DNA of 64,000 nucleotides from NCBI GenBank assembly GCA_029262355.1, contig JAJCZO010000191.1, positions 1-64,000 on the forward strand. Reading direction: 5' to 3'. This document shows positions 36,778 to 45,330 of this stretch, piece after piece. The notes under the pieces are model-generated. The model did no database searches and was not told the DNA's origin. It saw only the letters and a program-made list of their open reading frames with translations. Numbering within the stretch: position 1 is the stretch's first letter; each line of letters opens with the position of its first letter. This stretch comes from Deltaproteobacteria bacterium. GTDB taxonomy: Bacteria; Desulfobacterota; Binatia; UBA12015. A program made the position numbers and the translations under genes.

Positions 36778-37091
36778 GGTGCTCCTCCCTCCGATCCGCA
36801 GGCATGGCCTACTCCTCCGGGAGCCGAGTGGCAATCTCCCCCACCCCTGCGGAGCGCCGGGGTCGAAGAGAGGGCCGGCTTGCCAGCCAAATCTCCGATC
36901 GATTCCGCCTGTGCCGCTCGGACCAGGACGAGCCCCCGGCGCTTCCCGATCGACCAGCTCCGATCGAGAACGGGGGCACCCAGACTTCCGGATGCAGCAC
37001 GCGATCGCTGCCCGAACCGTTCATCCGCCCCAGTCACCGTCCGGGCGGCAGACCTGTTCCCTCACCACGATCGACGGTATTCTACGTTCCC
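36778..37091. other. Intergenic region between divergent genes (314 bp)
   Basis: It contains the ribosome-binding site of the SRPBCC gene at its left end. Weak in-frame extensions of both flanking genes lie within it, but none has a ribosome-binding site. No repeat, hairpin or RNA gene was recognised; it presumably holds two promoters. Confidence 0.5.
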
Positions 37092-37463
37092 ATGCGGATC
37101 GCATCAACCGGGCTGTTTCTCCTCGCGGCAATCGTGAATCTCGCGCCCATGAGCGGGGCCTTTTCCGTCTCGCGGATGGAGGCGTTGTACGGCATTCCCC
37201 TCGAAGGCTCGAATCTCGAGATCCTCCTGCGGCACCGCGCCATCCTGCTGGGGATCGTGGGCGCACTGCTGTTCGGCGCCACCATTCACCCGCCGCTTCG
37301 CATGACCGCGCTCGCGGCGGGACTGGTGAGCATGCTCTCGTTCGTCGTCGTCGCTTACGTCGTAGGTGACTACAACACCGATCTTCAGCGCGTCGCACGA
37401 ATCGACGTTCTCGCATCGGGGCTTCTCCTTCTCGGCGGCGTCTTCCATCGGATGGCCCCATGA
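37092..37463 (+). CDS. Small four-helix membrane protein
   Basis: 123 residues from the ATG at 37092; the frame extends upstream to 36804 but that part is unlike protein. Four hydrophobic segments are visible: the N-terminal STGLFLLAAIVNLAPM, RAILLGIVGALLFGATI, TALAAGLVSMLSFVVVAYVV and VLASGLLLLGGVF. Similar small proteins are often mis-annotated as phosphopantetheine adenylyltransferase; no nucleotide-binding motif is present. Its stop overlaps the P450 start by 4 nt, so it is translationally coupled to that gene and could anchor or assist it (inference). Confidence 0.75.
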   Translation: MRIASTGLFLLAAIVNLAPMSGAFSVSRMEALYGIPLEGSNLEILLRHRAILLGIVGALLFGATIHPPLRMTALAAGLVSMLSFVVVAYVVGDYNTDLQRVARIDVLASGLLLLGGVFHRMAP

Positions 37464-38674
37464 GCACGGCCCTCGATCTCTCCGATCCGCAGACCTTCGT
37501 CGCCGGAGTTCCCCACAGCTATTTCCACGAGCTCCGCGAGAAGTCACCGGTGCATTGGCAGCGCGAGTGCAAGATCCCCGGCGCTCCGCAGGGCCCGGGC
37601 TACTGGGCCCTCACGCGCTACGAAGACGTCGCCTTCGTCTCGAAGAACCCCGACCTATTCTCTTCGGGACTCGGCACGTGCGTCATGACGGACCTCAAGC
37701 CCAGAGATGCGGAGAACATGCGCCAACAGCTCATCAACATGGATCCACCGCTCCACACCCAGCTGCGCCAAGTCATGAGCCCGCACTTCAAGCCCCGGAC
37801 GGTTCGGACCACCGAAGAGCACACGCGACGCATCGTGGTGGAGACACTGGACGCGCTCCGCGCAAAGAGCGGGTGCGACTTCGTGGAGTCGGTGTCCGCG
37901 CCGATCTCCCTGCGCGCCCTCACCCACTTCCTGGGCGTTCCCGACAAAGACTCGAGGAAGTTCTACAAGTGGACGAACAAGCTCATCGGCTCGAGCGACC
38001 CCGGGGTGAGCAGCGCCTTTCGGGGCCGTCTCGCAATGCTCCAGATCCTGATCTACGGCGCGTTTCTCGCGCGGAAGCGACGCAGGCGTCCCACCGACGA
38101 CATCTTCTCGTCCATCGTGAACGGTGAACTCGAAGGCAAGCCAATCGACCGCCTGAAGCAGGGCATGAACTTCTCGCTACTCATCATCGCCGGAAACGAG
38201 ACCACCCGGAACGCGCTCAGCGGAGGGATTCAGACACTATCGGAGCACGCCGAGCAGTTCGAGTTGCTGCGACGCGATGCTTCGTTGCTCCCGCAGGCAA
38301 TCGACGAGATCCTTCGGTTCTCGACCCCGGTCATGCAGTTCCGACGCACGGCGACCCAGGCCGTGGAGATCAGCGGGCAGGCGATCGCCAAAGGCGACAA
38401 GCTCGTCCTCTACTACGGCGCGGCCAACCGCGATCCCACCGTGTTCGCGAACCCTGACGAGTTCGACATCACGCGGCGCCAAACGGAAACCCACATGGCA
38501 TTCGGTACCGGCACCCACTTCTGCGCGGGCAGCCACATGGCCAAGCTCGAAATGCGCGTGACGCTCGAGGAACTCCTGCAGCGCTTCCCCAACCTGCACC
38601 TGAACGGCCCGGTCGAACGACTGTGCTCGAACTTCATCAATGGCATCAAGCGGATGCCGGTGGCGCTTGGATAG
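37460..38674 (+). CDS. Cytochrome P450
   Basis: 404 residues, the usual bacterial P450 size. The I-helix oxygen-binding motif is A244-G-N-E-T-T249, the K-helix ExxR is in EILRFSTPVMQFRRTA, and the haem-ligand Cys355 is in FGTGTHFCAGSHMAKLE. It has no membrane anchor. The sequence type (FGTGTHFCAGSHMAKLEMR, VMQFRRTATQAVEISGQAIAKGDKL) recalls the CYP125/CYP142 steroid-side-chain and terpenoid-oxidising groups, but subfamily assignment needs alignment. A ferredoxin and reductase are not encoded nearby. It is co-translated with the small membrane protein upstream and converges on the crotonase gene. Confidence 0.95.
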   Translation: MSTALDLSDPQTFVAGVPHSYFHELREKSPVHWQRECKIPGAPQGPGYWALTRYEDVAFVSKNPDLFSSGLGTCVMTDLKPRDAENMRQQLINMDPPLHTQLRQVMSPHFKPRTVRTTEEHTRRIVVETLDALRAKSGCDFVESVSAPISLRALTHFLGVPDKDSRKFYKWTNKLIGSSDPGVSSAFRGRLAMLQILIYGAFLARKRRRRPTDDIFSSIVNGELEGKPIDRLKQGMNFSLLIIAGNETTRNALSGGIQTLSEHAEQFELLRRDASLLPQAIDEILRFSTPVMQFRRTATQAVEISGQAIAKGDKLVLYYGAANRDPTVFANPDEFDITRRQTETHMAFGTGTHFCAGSHMAKLEMRVTLEELLQRFPNLHLNGPVERLCSNFINGIKRMPVALG

Positions 38675-38721
38675 CGCCCGACTCGTGCCTCCGTCGGCGT
38701 AGGGCTCACCCTGAGCGGCGG

Positions 38722-39495
38722 CTAGAATCCGGCGAGCCGGCTGGCCGTGTCCTCGATCTCCGGGTACGAACGCGACGATTCCTCGACCAGCCCGTCTTCG
38801 ATGTCGCAGCCAGATTGGGCCAACGTGTAGAGATCCTTCATCGCGGCGACGGCGGCGCGCGAGTTGCGGGCAATGGCGGTCGCGCGCTCGAGGACGAGAG
38901 CATCGAGCGCCTCTTTGTCAGCGACCGCAGCGTTCGCGACGCCCAGCGTCACGGCCTCCTCACCCAAGAACGTGCGCGCCGTGAAGGAAAGCTCCTTCGC
39001 GCGGCGGATGCCGACCGCCTGTGCGAGAGTTTGCGACATACCCCACGTAGGCCGCAGCCCGAACTTCACGTGGGTGTCACCGAACTTGGCCGAGCTCGTC
39101 GTCAGGATGAAGTCGCAGTGCAGCGCCATCTCGAGCGCGCCGGTGAAGCACGCACCGTGCACCTTGGCGATCACCGGGCGCGAGCAACGGCGCAGAGCCA
39201 AGTAGGCCCGGCGAGCTGCCTCGTCGAAGACGTTCCCGATCTTGCCGGCCTGCGGCGTTTCGTTCTGCAGCACCTTCAAGTCGACCCCGGCCGAGAACGC
39301 GCGCCCCTCCCCCTCGAGCACGAGGACCGAAACGTCGGGCGCGGTGTTCGCCCGTTCCACGAGCTTCGCGATACCGATGAGCATCTCCGGGCGGAAGGCG
39401 TTCAGCGCGTCGGGCCGGTTCAGGCGAATCGTGAGGATTCCGTCCGCGAGCTCCGTTGCCAGAAAGTCAGTCGGGGAAATGAAGGCGTTCGTCAT
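38722..39495 (-). CDS. Enoyl-CoA hydratase/isomerase (crotonase) family protein
   Basis: 257 residues with the crotonase fold: ILTIRLNRPDALNAF, LEGEGRAFSAGVDLKVLQ (oxyanion-hole strand), GACFTGALEMALHCDFILTTSSAKFGDTHVKFGLRPTWGMSQTL, and AKELSFTARTFLGEEAVTLGVANAAV. The Glu equivalent to rat Glu144 is present (GALEMAL). The position of Glu164, usually in PE(I/V), is T-H-V here. Lacking the second Glu usually means an isomerase, hydrolase or other reaction rather than a standard hydratase. Likely acts on a CoA thioester of an aliphatic or terpenoid acid. Confidence 0.9.
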   Translation of the reverse strand: MTNAFISPTDFLATELADGILTIRLNRPDALNAFRPEMLIGIAKLVERANTAPDVSVLVLEGEGRAFSAGVDLKVLQNETPQAGKIGNVFDEAARRAYLALRRCSRPVIAKVHGACFTGALEMALHCDFILTTSSAKFGDTHVKFGLRPTWGMSQTLAQAVGIRRAKELSFTARTFLGEEAVTLGVANAAVADKEALDALVLERATAIARNSRAAVAAMKDLYTLAQSGCDIEDGLVEESSRSYPEIEDTASRLAGF

Positions 39496-39582
39496 GGATT
39501 GGGCCTAGCATCGGTTGGAACAGCCCCCCAATACGTCTACCGTCGCCAGTTCCGACGAGGGTCGAGAGACGAGGGAGGTGTT

Positions 39583-41292
39583 ATGGTGAAGGTTGGGGAG
39601 AGGAACTCGATGGGCCATCATTGGATTCTGGCCGCACGCGCGGTCGCGATTCCGTTTCTGGTCGCCGGGTTCGCAGCGTGCTCGGACACCGAACACGTCG
39701 GCTGTACCACGGACGTCGTGAACACGACCTCCGGCGAGGTTTGCGGCCTCGGGCTCGACGTCGTCGACGCGGCGGGAGTGGGGGTCGAGGGCTTTTTCTC
39801 CATCCCTTTCGCCGAGGACACTGGAGGCGAGAACCGCTGGCGCCCGCCGGTGCCGAAGGGACGGATGCAGGGCGTCTTCGAGGCCACCGACATGGTTCCG
39901 GCCGCATGTCCGCAATCGGATGGGAACTCCCAGTTCGGCGCGGGGCGCAGAACCAGTGAGGACTGCCTATCCCTGAACGTGTGGCGCCCGCTCGGCGTCG
40001 ACGCGGGCGACTCGCGCCCCGTCATGGTGTGGATCTACGGCGGCTCGTTCACCTCCGGCGGCACGAACATCCCGCTGTACGACGGCGCCTATCTCTCGAG
40101 CACCCAAGACGTCATCATCGTCACGATCAACTACCGCGTCGGCGCGCTCGGCTTCCTCGCTGGCATCGACGGCTTGCGCGGAAACTACGGGCTCATGGAT
40201 CAGCAGCTCGCGATGCGCTGGGTCCAGAGCAACATCGCGGCGTTCGGGGGCGATCCCACGCGCGTCACCCTCTTCGGCGAGAGCGCGGGCGCCATGTCGG
40301 TCGGTCTCCACGAGCTTTCGCTTCCCTCCAGCGAGGGGCTCTTTCGCTCCATTCTGATGGAGAGCAATCCGTTCGGGATTCCGTACAAGACGCTCGACCA
40401 AGCGGCGCCCTCCGGCAAGCTCTTCGAGAAGCTGGTCGGGTGTGAGGATCAAGGGCTCGATTGCATGCGCGCCGTCCCAGCCGGCACAATCGTCGAACAG
40501 CAATCGAGCACCGCATTGCTCGCGGGCAGCCTGCTGGGCAACCGACTCGCCGGGTTCCTCGTATTCGCCCCGAACATCGACGGCGAGTTCCTCATCGCCA
40601 ACCCGACGATGACTGCGCAGAACGGCGCGCTCGATCAGCCGACCGTACTCGGAACGAATACGAACGAAGGGATCGTGTTCATCGACGAGATCGCCCAACT
40701 CGAGGGTGGGACGGTCAGCGATACCGTGTACACCACCGTGCTCACCCTGCTCTTCGGTGCCGAGACGACCAAGGAAGTCCTGGAGCTCTACCCGCCGGCC
40801 GCGAACGGCGACAACTACTTCCAGCTCTCCAAGGTCGCTACCGACTATCTCTTCGGCTGCGCCAACCGCTTCCTGGCCTCGCAGGCCCGCAACTCCATCT
40901 GGGTCTACGAGTTCACCGAGACCGGCGTGAACATCTGGCCCGCCATCCCACAGTGCGACGACGCAGCCTGCCACGGCGACGATGTCCCGTTCGTGTTCCA
41001 CACCGATCGCCAGGTCGGCTACGAGTTCACACCCCAACAGGCGCGCCTCTCCGACGAGATGGTTCACTACTGGGGAAGCTTCGGCCGTTCGCTCGATCCC
41101 AACGCCGCAGGCGGGTTTGCCTGGCCGGCCTTCACGCCGAGCGGGCTCGAGTACCTGGTGCTGAACTCGCCCGAGCTCTCGACCACGGTCGACCCATACG
41201 GCAACTGCGACTTCTGGGACACGGTGGGGTACGACCTCAACCACCCGGTCCAAGCCGTGAACAGCGCCATGTCGGCGGCACTCGCGCAGTAG
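39583..41292 (+). CDS. Carboxylesterase (type B) family lipoprotein
   Basis: 569 residues from the ATG at 39583 (GAGGGAGG ribosome-binding site); the frame reaches back to 38623 only as a shadow of the crotonase gene. The N terminus is hydrophobic with a lipobox-like VAGFAAC. The alpha/beta-hydrolase hallmarks are complete: EDCLSLNVWRP, VMVWIYGGSFTSGG, nucleophile Ser234 in FGESAGAMS, and GTNTNEGIVF followed by a C-terminal CHGDDVPFVF that supplies the catalytic His. Cys pairs suggest disulfides and export. Substrates of this family include lipids, xenobiotics and pyrethroid-type esters; none can be chosen. The truncated haemoglobin gene follows after 54 bp. Confidence 0.92.
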   Translation: MVKVGERNSMGHHWILAARAVAIPFLVAGFAACSDTEHVGCTTDVVNTTSGEVCGLGLDVVDAAGVGVEGFFSIPFAEDTGGENRWRPPVPKGRMQGVFEATDMVPAACPQSDGNSQFGAGRRTSEDCLSLNVWRPLGVDAGDSRPVMVWIYGGSFTSGGTNIPLYDGAYLSSTQDVIIVTINYRVGALGFLAGIDGLRGNYGLMDQQLAMRWVQSNIAAFGGDPTRVTLFGESAGAMSVGLHELSLPSSEGLFRSILMESNPFGIPYKTLDQAAPSGKLFEKLVGCEDQGLDCMRAVPAGTIVEQQSSTALLAGSLLGNRLAGFLVFAPNIDGEFLIANPTMTAQNGALDQPTVLGTNTNEGIVFIDEIAQLEGGTVSDTVYTTVLTLLFGAETTKEVLELYPPAANGDNYFQLSKVATDYLFGCANRFLASQARNSIWVYEFTETGVNIWPAIPQCDDAACHGDDVPFVFHTDRQVGYEFTPQQARLSDEMVHYWGSFGRSLDPNAAGGFAWPAFTPSGLEYLVLNSPELSTTVDPYGNCDFWDTVGYDLNHPVQAVNSAMSAALAQ

Positions 41293-41346
41293 GCGCCAGA
41301 TTCATCCGCGGTAGCGCAGACTGGATCTCGAAGACGGAGGCCATAG

Positions 41347-41757
41347 ATGCCTGAGCGCAAGCCCGGCGAGTTCGGATATGAGGACGTCTCTTTGCAAGCC
41401 ATGGGTGGCGAGCCCGGCGTGCGGCGGCTCGTCGACCTCTTCTACGATGCGATGGAGTCGCGGCCAGGTGCGCAGCGGATTCGCGCAATGCACCCCGAGG
41501 ACATGTCGGAATCCCGCGACAAGCTCGCCGCCTTTCTCACCGGATGGCTCGGCGGCCCGAAGCGCTTCCGCGAGCGCTGGGGCAAGATCCAGATCCCGGT
41601 CGCGCATCGCCACCTCGACATCGGCGCCACCGAGCGCGACGCCTGGCTCGCCTGCATGCAAGTGGCGATTGATGCGATGTCGGTCTCGGAAGGTTTTCGC
41701 GCGTACTTCATGCGCGAGATCGCGGTCCCGGCGAACCGGGTGATGACGCGAGATTAG
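41347..41757 (+). CDS. Group II truncated haemoglobin
   Basis: 136 residues. Pattern of the trHbO/YjbI group: GYEDVSLQAMGGEPGVRRLVDLFYDAMES, then HPEDMSESRDKLAAFLTGWLGGPKRF, and IPVAHRHLDIGATERDAWLACM. The proximal haem ligand is His87 (spacing matches the F8 His of the group), and Trp100 is the conserved WG8. These proteins bind O2, NO or H2O2 and are linked to NO detoxification and redox signalling. No partner gene is evident; it follows the carboxylesterase on the same strand and is probably independent. Confidence 0.93.
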   Translation: MPERKPGEFGYEDVSLQAMGGEPGVRRLVDLFYDAMESRPGAQRIRAMHPEDMSESRDKLAAFLTGWLGGPKRFRERWGKIQIPVAHRHLDIGATERDAWLACMQVAIDAMSVSEGFRAYFMREIAVPANRVMTRD

Positions 41758-41772
41758 GTCACCGAGGCGCCC

Positions 41773-42069
41773 TCAAGGGTCGGGGTTGTCACTCTCCGTC
41801 AGTGGCTCTGCGTCGGCCGACTCCGGTACCGGCTCTGCGTCGGCCAGTAGCTTCCGATACAGCTTTGCCCAGCTGCGACGCGGGGCAAGGCAGATGCCGT
41901 CCGTACGCACGAAGGCACAGCACGCTGGCATCCCGTGCTTACCGCAGGCCTCAGGGCTCGAGGCTCGACAGCCATAGGTGCGATCTTCCGCGTCCTCGGG
42001 CTGCAGCCCCGCGTCGCGGCGCTTGCTCTGGGGGAGCGCTTCCCACTCCGCCCGACCTGAGACCGCCAT
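41773..42069 (-). CDS. Small cysteine-rich protein of unknown function
   Basis: 98 residues from the ATG at 42069. Five cysteines (C34, C42, C50, C51, C60) fall within CRASSPEACGKHGMPACCAFVRTDGIC, which could bind zinc or form a cluster. A basic patch follows (APRRSWAKLYRKL), then an acidic repeat-like tail (DAEPVPESADAEPLTESDNPDP). There is no signal peptide. It converges on the haemoglobin gene with a 15-bp gap. I do not recognise the family. The cysteine spacing argues for a real gene. Confidence 0.5.
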   Translation of the reverse strand: MAVSGRAEWEALPQSKRRDAGLQPEDAEDRTYGCRASSPEACGKHGMPACCAFVRTDGICLAPRRSWAKLYRKLLADAEPVPESADAEPLTESDNPDP

Positions 42070-42312
42070 ATCCTACACGTCCTTCCTTCGACTCGCCGAG
42101 ACCATTCTCCCGGCGTCGTGCATCGCAGACGCCTCGGGCCGCCGCGCACAGCGATACCTTTAGCAGTAGTGAGGGGGGCCGCGCTTGTAAGATTTGCGCG
42201 ATTCAACAGCAGATCGGCCTACGAAACCGGCCTTCAGCCAAAAACGAAGCTCCGACCGCGCCCACAGACCTTGTCGCCCGGAACGGGTCGGTGAGGTACG
42301 CTTTCCCACTCA

Positions 42313-45300
42313 ATGCCTCCCTCGTCCTCGCGTCTCCCCGCCTTCCTGATCGCGATCTTCGTAGCGGCGTCGGTCTCGCCGGCCGCAGCGGACACGGTCG
42401 CTCTCAAGCTCCGGTTCGGAATACTGGACGAGGCCAGCACCAATTGGAGCGGCAAGGTCGACGTTCACCCCGGCCAAGTCGCTGGTGTCCGTGGATGGCG
42501 CTTCGAGGTCATCGACGAAGTGACGGGCACAGGCTCGTGGAAGGCCCGTACCCGTGCCGACGCAAGACAGCGTCGAAGCAACCGGCCCGACGCGAAGCGT
42601 GCCGTAAAGAACCGACCGCTCGACAACGGCGTCATCGTCACACTGGAAGACGTTACGAACGAGTCGCAGGTGACGGTGCAAACCGCTCAGGGCGGATTCG
42701 AGCTGAAGCTGAGCGACCTACCCTACGGAACCTTCCGAACCGAGCTGGGCGGAAGGCTCGAGATCGAGCGCGTCGCCCCCTCTCGCGAGCTAACCGCCGG
42801 GCCTGGGAACGACGACTTCCCCGCGGCCGCAGTCGACGGCCAGGGCCGCACGCACGTCGCCTGGGTTCGCTTCTCACGTGCTCACCCGGAACGGCCGCGC
42901 ATCCAGCAACTCGCGTCCGCCCCGGAGAACTTCGACCCGCTGGCCGAGCCGCCGATCGGAGACCAAGTGTGGCTCGCCCGCCTCTCGGCCTCCGGACTGG
43001 AACAGGAGATCGCGATCACCGAGCCCGGCCGCGACATCTTCCGTTGCGCGGTCGCCGTGGACGGAACGGACCGCGTCTGGGTGTTCTGGGCCGAAAAGCG
43101 CGGTGAGTTCTTCGAGGTCTGGGCACGCGCGCTGAGCGACGGCACGCTCGGTGCGCCGATCCGAATCTCCGAGGGAACGGGCAACGCGCATTCGGCAGTC
43201 GCGACGACGGATACCGCCGGCCGCGTATGGGTCGCTTGGCAGGGCGTGCAGAACGACGTCTTCCGCATCTTCGTCCGTCGCCAGCTGCAAGACAGCACCT
43301 TCGACGCGCCTCAGCTCGTGAGCCCGCACGCGGCGAGCGCCTGGGCGCCGGCGATCGCCGCAACCCGGCCCGAAGCACCGGGCGATCCGCGCGTCGCAGT
43401 AGTCTGGGACACGTACGAGAAGGGCGACTACGACATCTGGCTCCGCGAGTATGCCGTCGACGGGCAGGCCCGTGATGCTGAGCCGGTCGCCAACGATCCG
43501 GGGTACCAAGCCCGAGTGTCGGCCGCCTACGATGCGCGGTCGAACTTGTGGTTGGCATGGGAGGAGAGCTCCCCGACCTGGGGGAAGGACCGCGGACACC
43601 ACGTTCGAGGCGCCGGGGTTGGGCTCCTCGAGAATCGAGAGATCGGACTCGTGGTTCGATCCCCCGACGGGGAGTGGCTCGAGACAAAGGAGTCTGTCCG
43701 CGCGATCATGCCCGAGAGCGATCCGCTGGCGGTTCCGCGCCCCAAGCCCGACACCCGCCTCAACGAAGCAGCCAGGGCCGCGCGGCATCGCATCAAGAAG
43801 CCCTACCACAACCTCTCCCGGCTCGGCGTCGACGCCTCGGGGCGGGTGTGGCTCCTCTTCCGCAGTCGTGCGCGCGACTTCCGGCCCCCCGTTGGCTCGA
43901 TGTGGCTCGAGTGGGCCGCCTTCTACGAGAATGACTCCTGGACCGGACCGATCCTGATCCCCAACAGCGGCAACCTGCTCTACAGCGTTCCGGCCGTCGT
44001 CGCACCACCGACCGGCGGACTCCTCCTCGTCTACCCAACGGATCACCGCCAAGAGCTCTCTTCCCGGGCGGCACCCTACACGGGCCCGTTCGACGTGAAG
44101 ACGGCAACGACCGATCCCTATGTCAACGATCTGTTCGTCGCGCGACTCGAAGAGCCCACCCCACCGGCCGCGGCCGAGCTCGTTGCGGCAACGAAGAAAC
44201 CGACGGCCGACACGCGGCCCTCCGAGGCCACCATCGCAGAGCGCCAGAACATCGCTCACGCACGAACGGCGCGAGCTGACGTACGGGGAACGGAGTGGGA
44301 ACTACTGCGCGGTGAGTTCCACCGACACACCGAATTCAGCAGTGACGGAGGCGTCGACGGTCCGCTCGAGGACATGTGGAGGTACGCAATCGACGTGGCC
44401 GACCTCGATTGGGTCGGAAACGGCGACCACGACAGCGGCAACGACCGACCGTACCCCTGGTGGCTGATCCAGAAAACGACCGACGCGTATTACATCCCCA
44501 AGCGGTTCACGACAGTGTACTCGTACGAGCGAAGCCGCCCGTACCCCGAGGGACACCGGAACGTCATCTTCTTCCGCCGCGGGATTCGACCGCTACCACG
44601 CCTCCCCATCGCCAAGGAGGCCGATACCGGCCCCGCGGCCGATACCGAAATGCTCTACCGCTACGTCGAGCAGTTCGAAGGCATCAGCGCGCCGCACACC
44701 AGCGGCACGACGATGGGCACCGATTGGCGAAACCGAAGCGACGAATTCGAGCCGGTGGTCGAGATCTACCAGGGGTCGCGCAACAGCTACGAGATGCCCG
44801 GCGCGCCCCGCACGGCGACGGACAAGCGCATGATGAAGGCCGAGCGGAAGGAGGGATTCATCTCCAACGCGCTCGCCAAGGGGCACCGGCTCGGCTTCAT
44901 CTCGAGCAGCGATCACCACTCGACCCACATCAGCTACGCAATGCTGTGGGTAAAGGACGCGAGCCGTGAATCGATCCGGGATGCCTTCCGCAACCGGCGG
45001 GTCTACGCCGCAACGGACGACATCGTCGCCGACGTTAGAATCGGGACCGGAGACGACGAGCGCTTCATGGGCGAGGAGCTGACCACGACGGAGGCCCAGC
45101 CCCTGCGCATCCGCCTTCACGGCACCGGTCCGTTTGCCAAGGTCGTCGTGGTCAAAGACGGAAAGGAAGTCGGGACGTTCACCCCAGGGGAAGAGAGCGT
45201 CTCGCTCGACTGGACCGACCCAGAGCCGAAGGCCGGCGCGACAAGTCACTACTACGTGCGAGGCGAACAGGAAGATGGCCAGCTCGTTTGGACGTCGCCC

Positions 45301-45330
45301 ATCTGGGTTTCCTACGAGGACCGGTCGTGA
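42313..45330 (+). CDS. Large exported beta-propeller protein with C-terminal PHP-type phosphoesterase domain
   Basis: 1005 residues with a signal peptide (to about residue 26, PAAA). The first ~600 residues contain about six blade-like segments of the form DGxGRTHVAWVR, VDGTDRVWVFWAE, TDTAGRVWVAWQG, YDARSNLWLAWEE, VDASGRVWLLFRS. Around residue 665 a PHP-like domain starts with GEFHRHTEFSSDGGVDGPLEDMWRYAIDVADLDWVGNGDHD, whose H-x-H and D-H-D patterns are metal ligands. Later blocks are EGISAPHTSGT and LGFISSSDHHSTHISYAM. This arrangement resembles DUF3604-type proteins. A metal-dependent hydrolase of the periplasm or cell surface is likely; substrate unknown. The HupE-like gene overlaps its stop by 4 nt. 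Confidence 0.82.
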   Translation: MPPSSSRLPAFLIAIFVAASVSPAAADTVALKLRFGILDEASTNWSGKVDVHPGQVAGVRGWRFEVIDEVTGTGSWKARTRADARQRRSNRPDAKRAVKNRPLDNGVIVTLEDVTNESQVTVQTAQGGFELKLSDLPYGTFRTELGGRLEIERVAPSRELTAGPGNDDFPAAAVDGQGRTHVAWVRFSRAHPERPRIQQLASAPENFDPLAEPPIGDQVWLARLSASGLEQEIAITEPGRDIFRCAVAVDGTDRVWVFWAEKRGEFFEVWARALSDGTLGAPIRISEGTGNAHSAVATTDTAGRVWVAWQGVQNDVFRIFVRRQLQDSTFDAPQLVSPHAASAWAPAIAATRPEAPGDPRVAVVWDTYEKGDYDIWLREYAVDGQARDAEPVANDPGYQARVSAAYDARSNLWLAWEESSPTWGKDRGHHVRGAGVGLLENREIGLVVRSPDGEWLETKESVRAIMPESDPLAVPRPKPDTRLNEAARAARHRIKKPYHNLSRLGVDASGRVWLLFRSRARDFRPPVGSMWLEWAAFYENDSWTGPILIPNSGNLLYSVPAVVAPPTGGLLLVYPTDHRQELSSRAAPYTGPFDVKTATTDPYVNDLFVARLEEPTPPAAAELVAATKKPTADTRPSEATIAERQNIAHARTARADVRGTEWELLRGEFHRHTEFSSDGGVDGPLEDMWRYAIDVADLDWVGNGDHDSGNDRPYPWWLIQKTTDAYYIPKRFTTVYSYERSRPYPEGHRNVIFFRRGIRPLPRLPIAKEADTGPAADTEMLYRYVEQFEGISAPHTSGTTMGTDWRNRSDEFEPVVEIYQGSRNSYEMPGAPRTATDKRMMKAERKEGFISNALAKGHRLGFISSSDHHSTHISYAMLWVKDASRESIRDAFRNRRVYAATDDIVADVRIGTGDDERFMGEELTTTEAQPLRIRLHGTGPFAKVVVVKDGKEVGTFTPGEESVSLDWTDPEPKAGATSHYYVRGEQEDGQLVWTSPIWVSYEDRS

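Noticed and set aside
42070-42312. Possible RNA gene in the gap before the PHP protein
   Set aside because: Only short GC hairpins are visible, with no tRNA-like arms or known riboswitch core; left as an ordinary promoter region.
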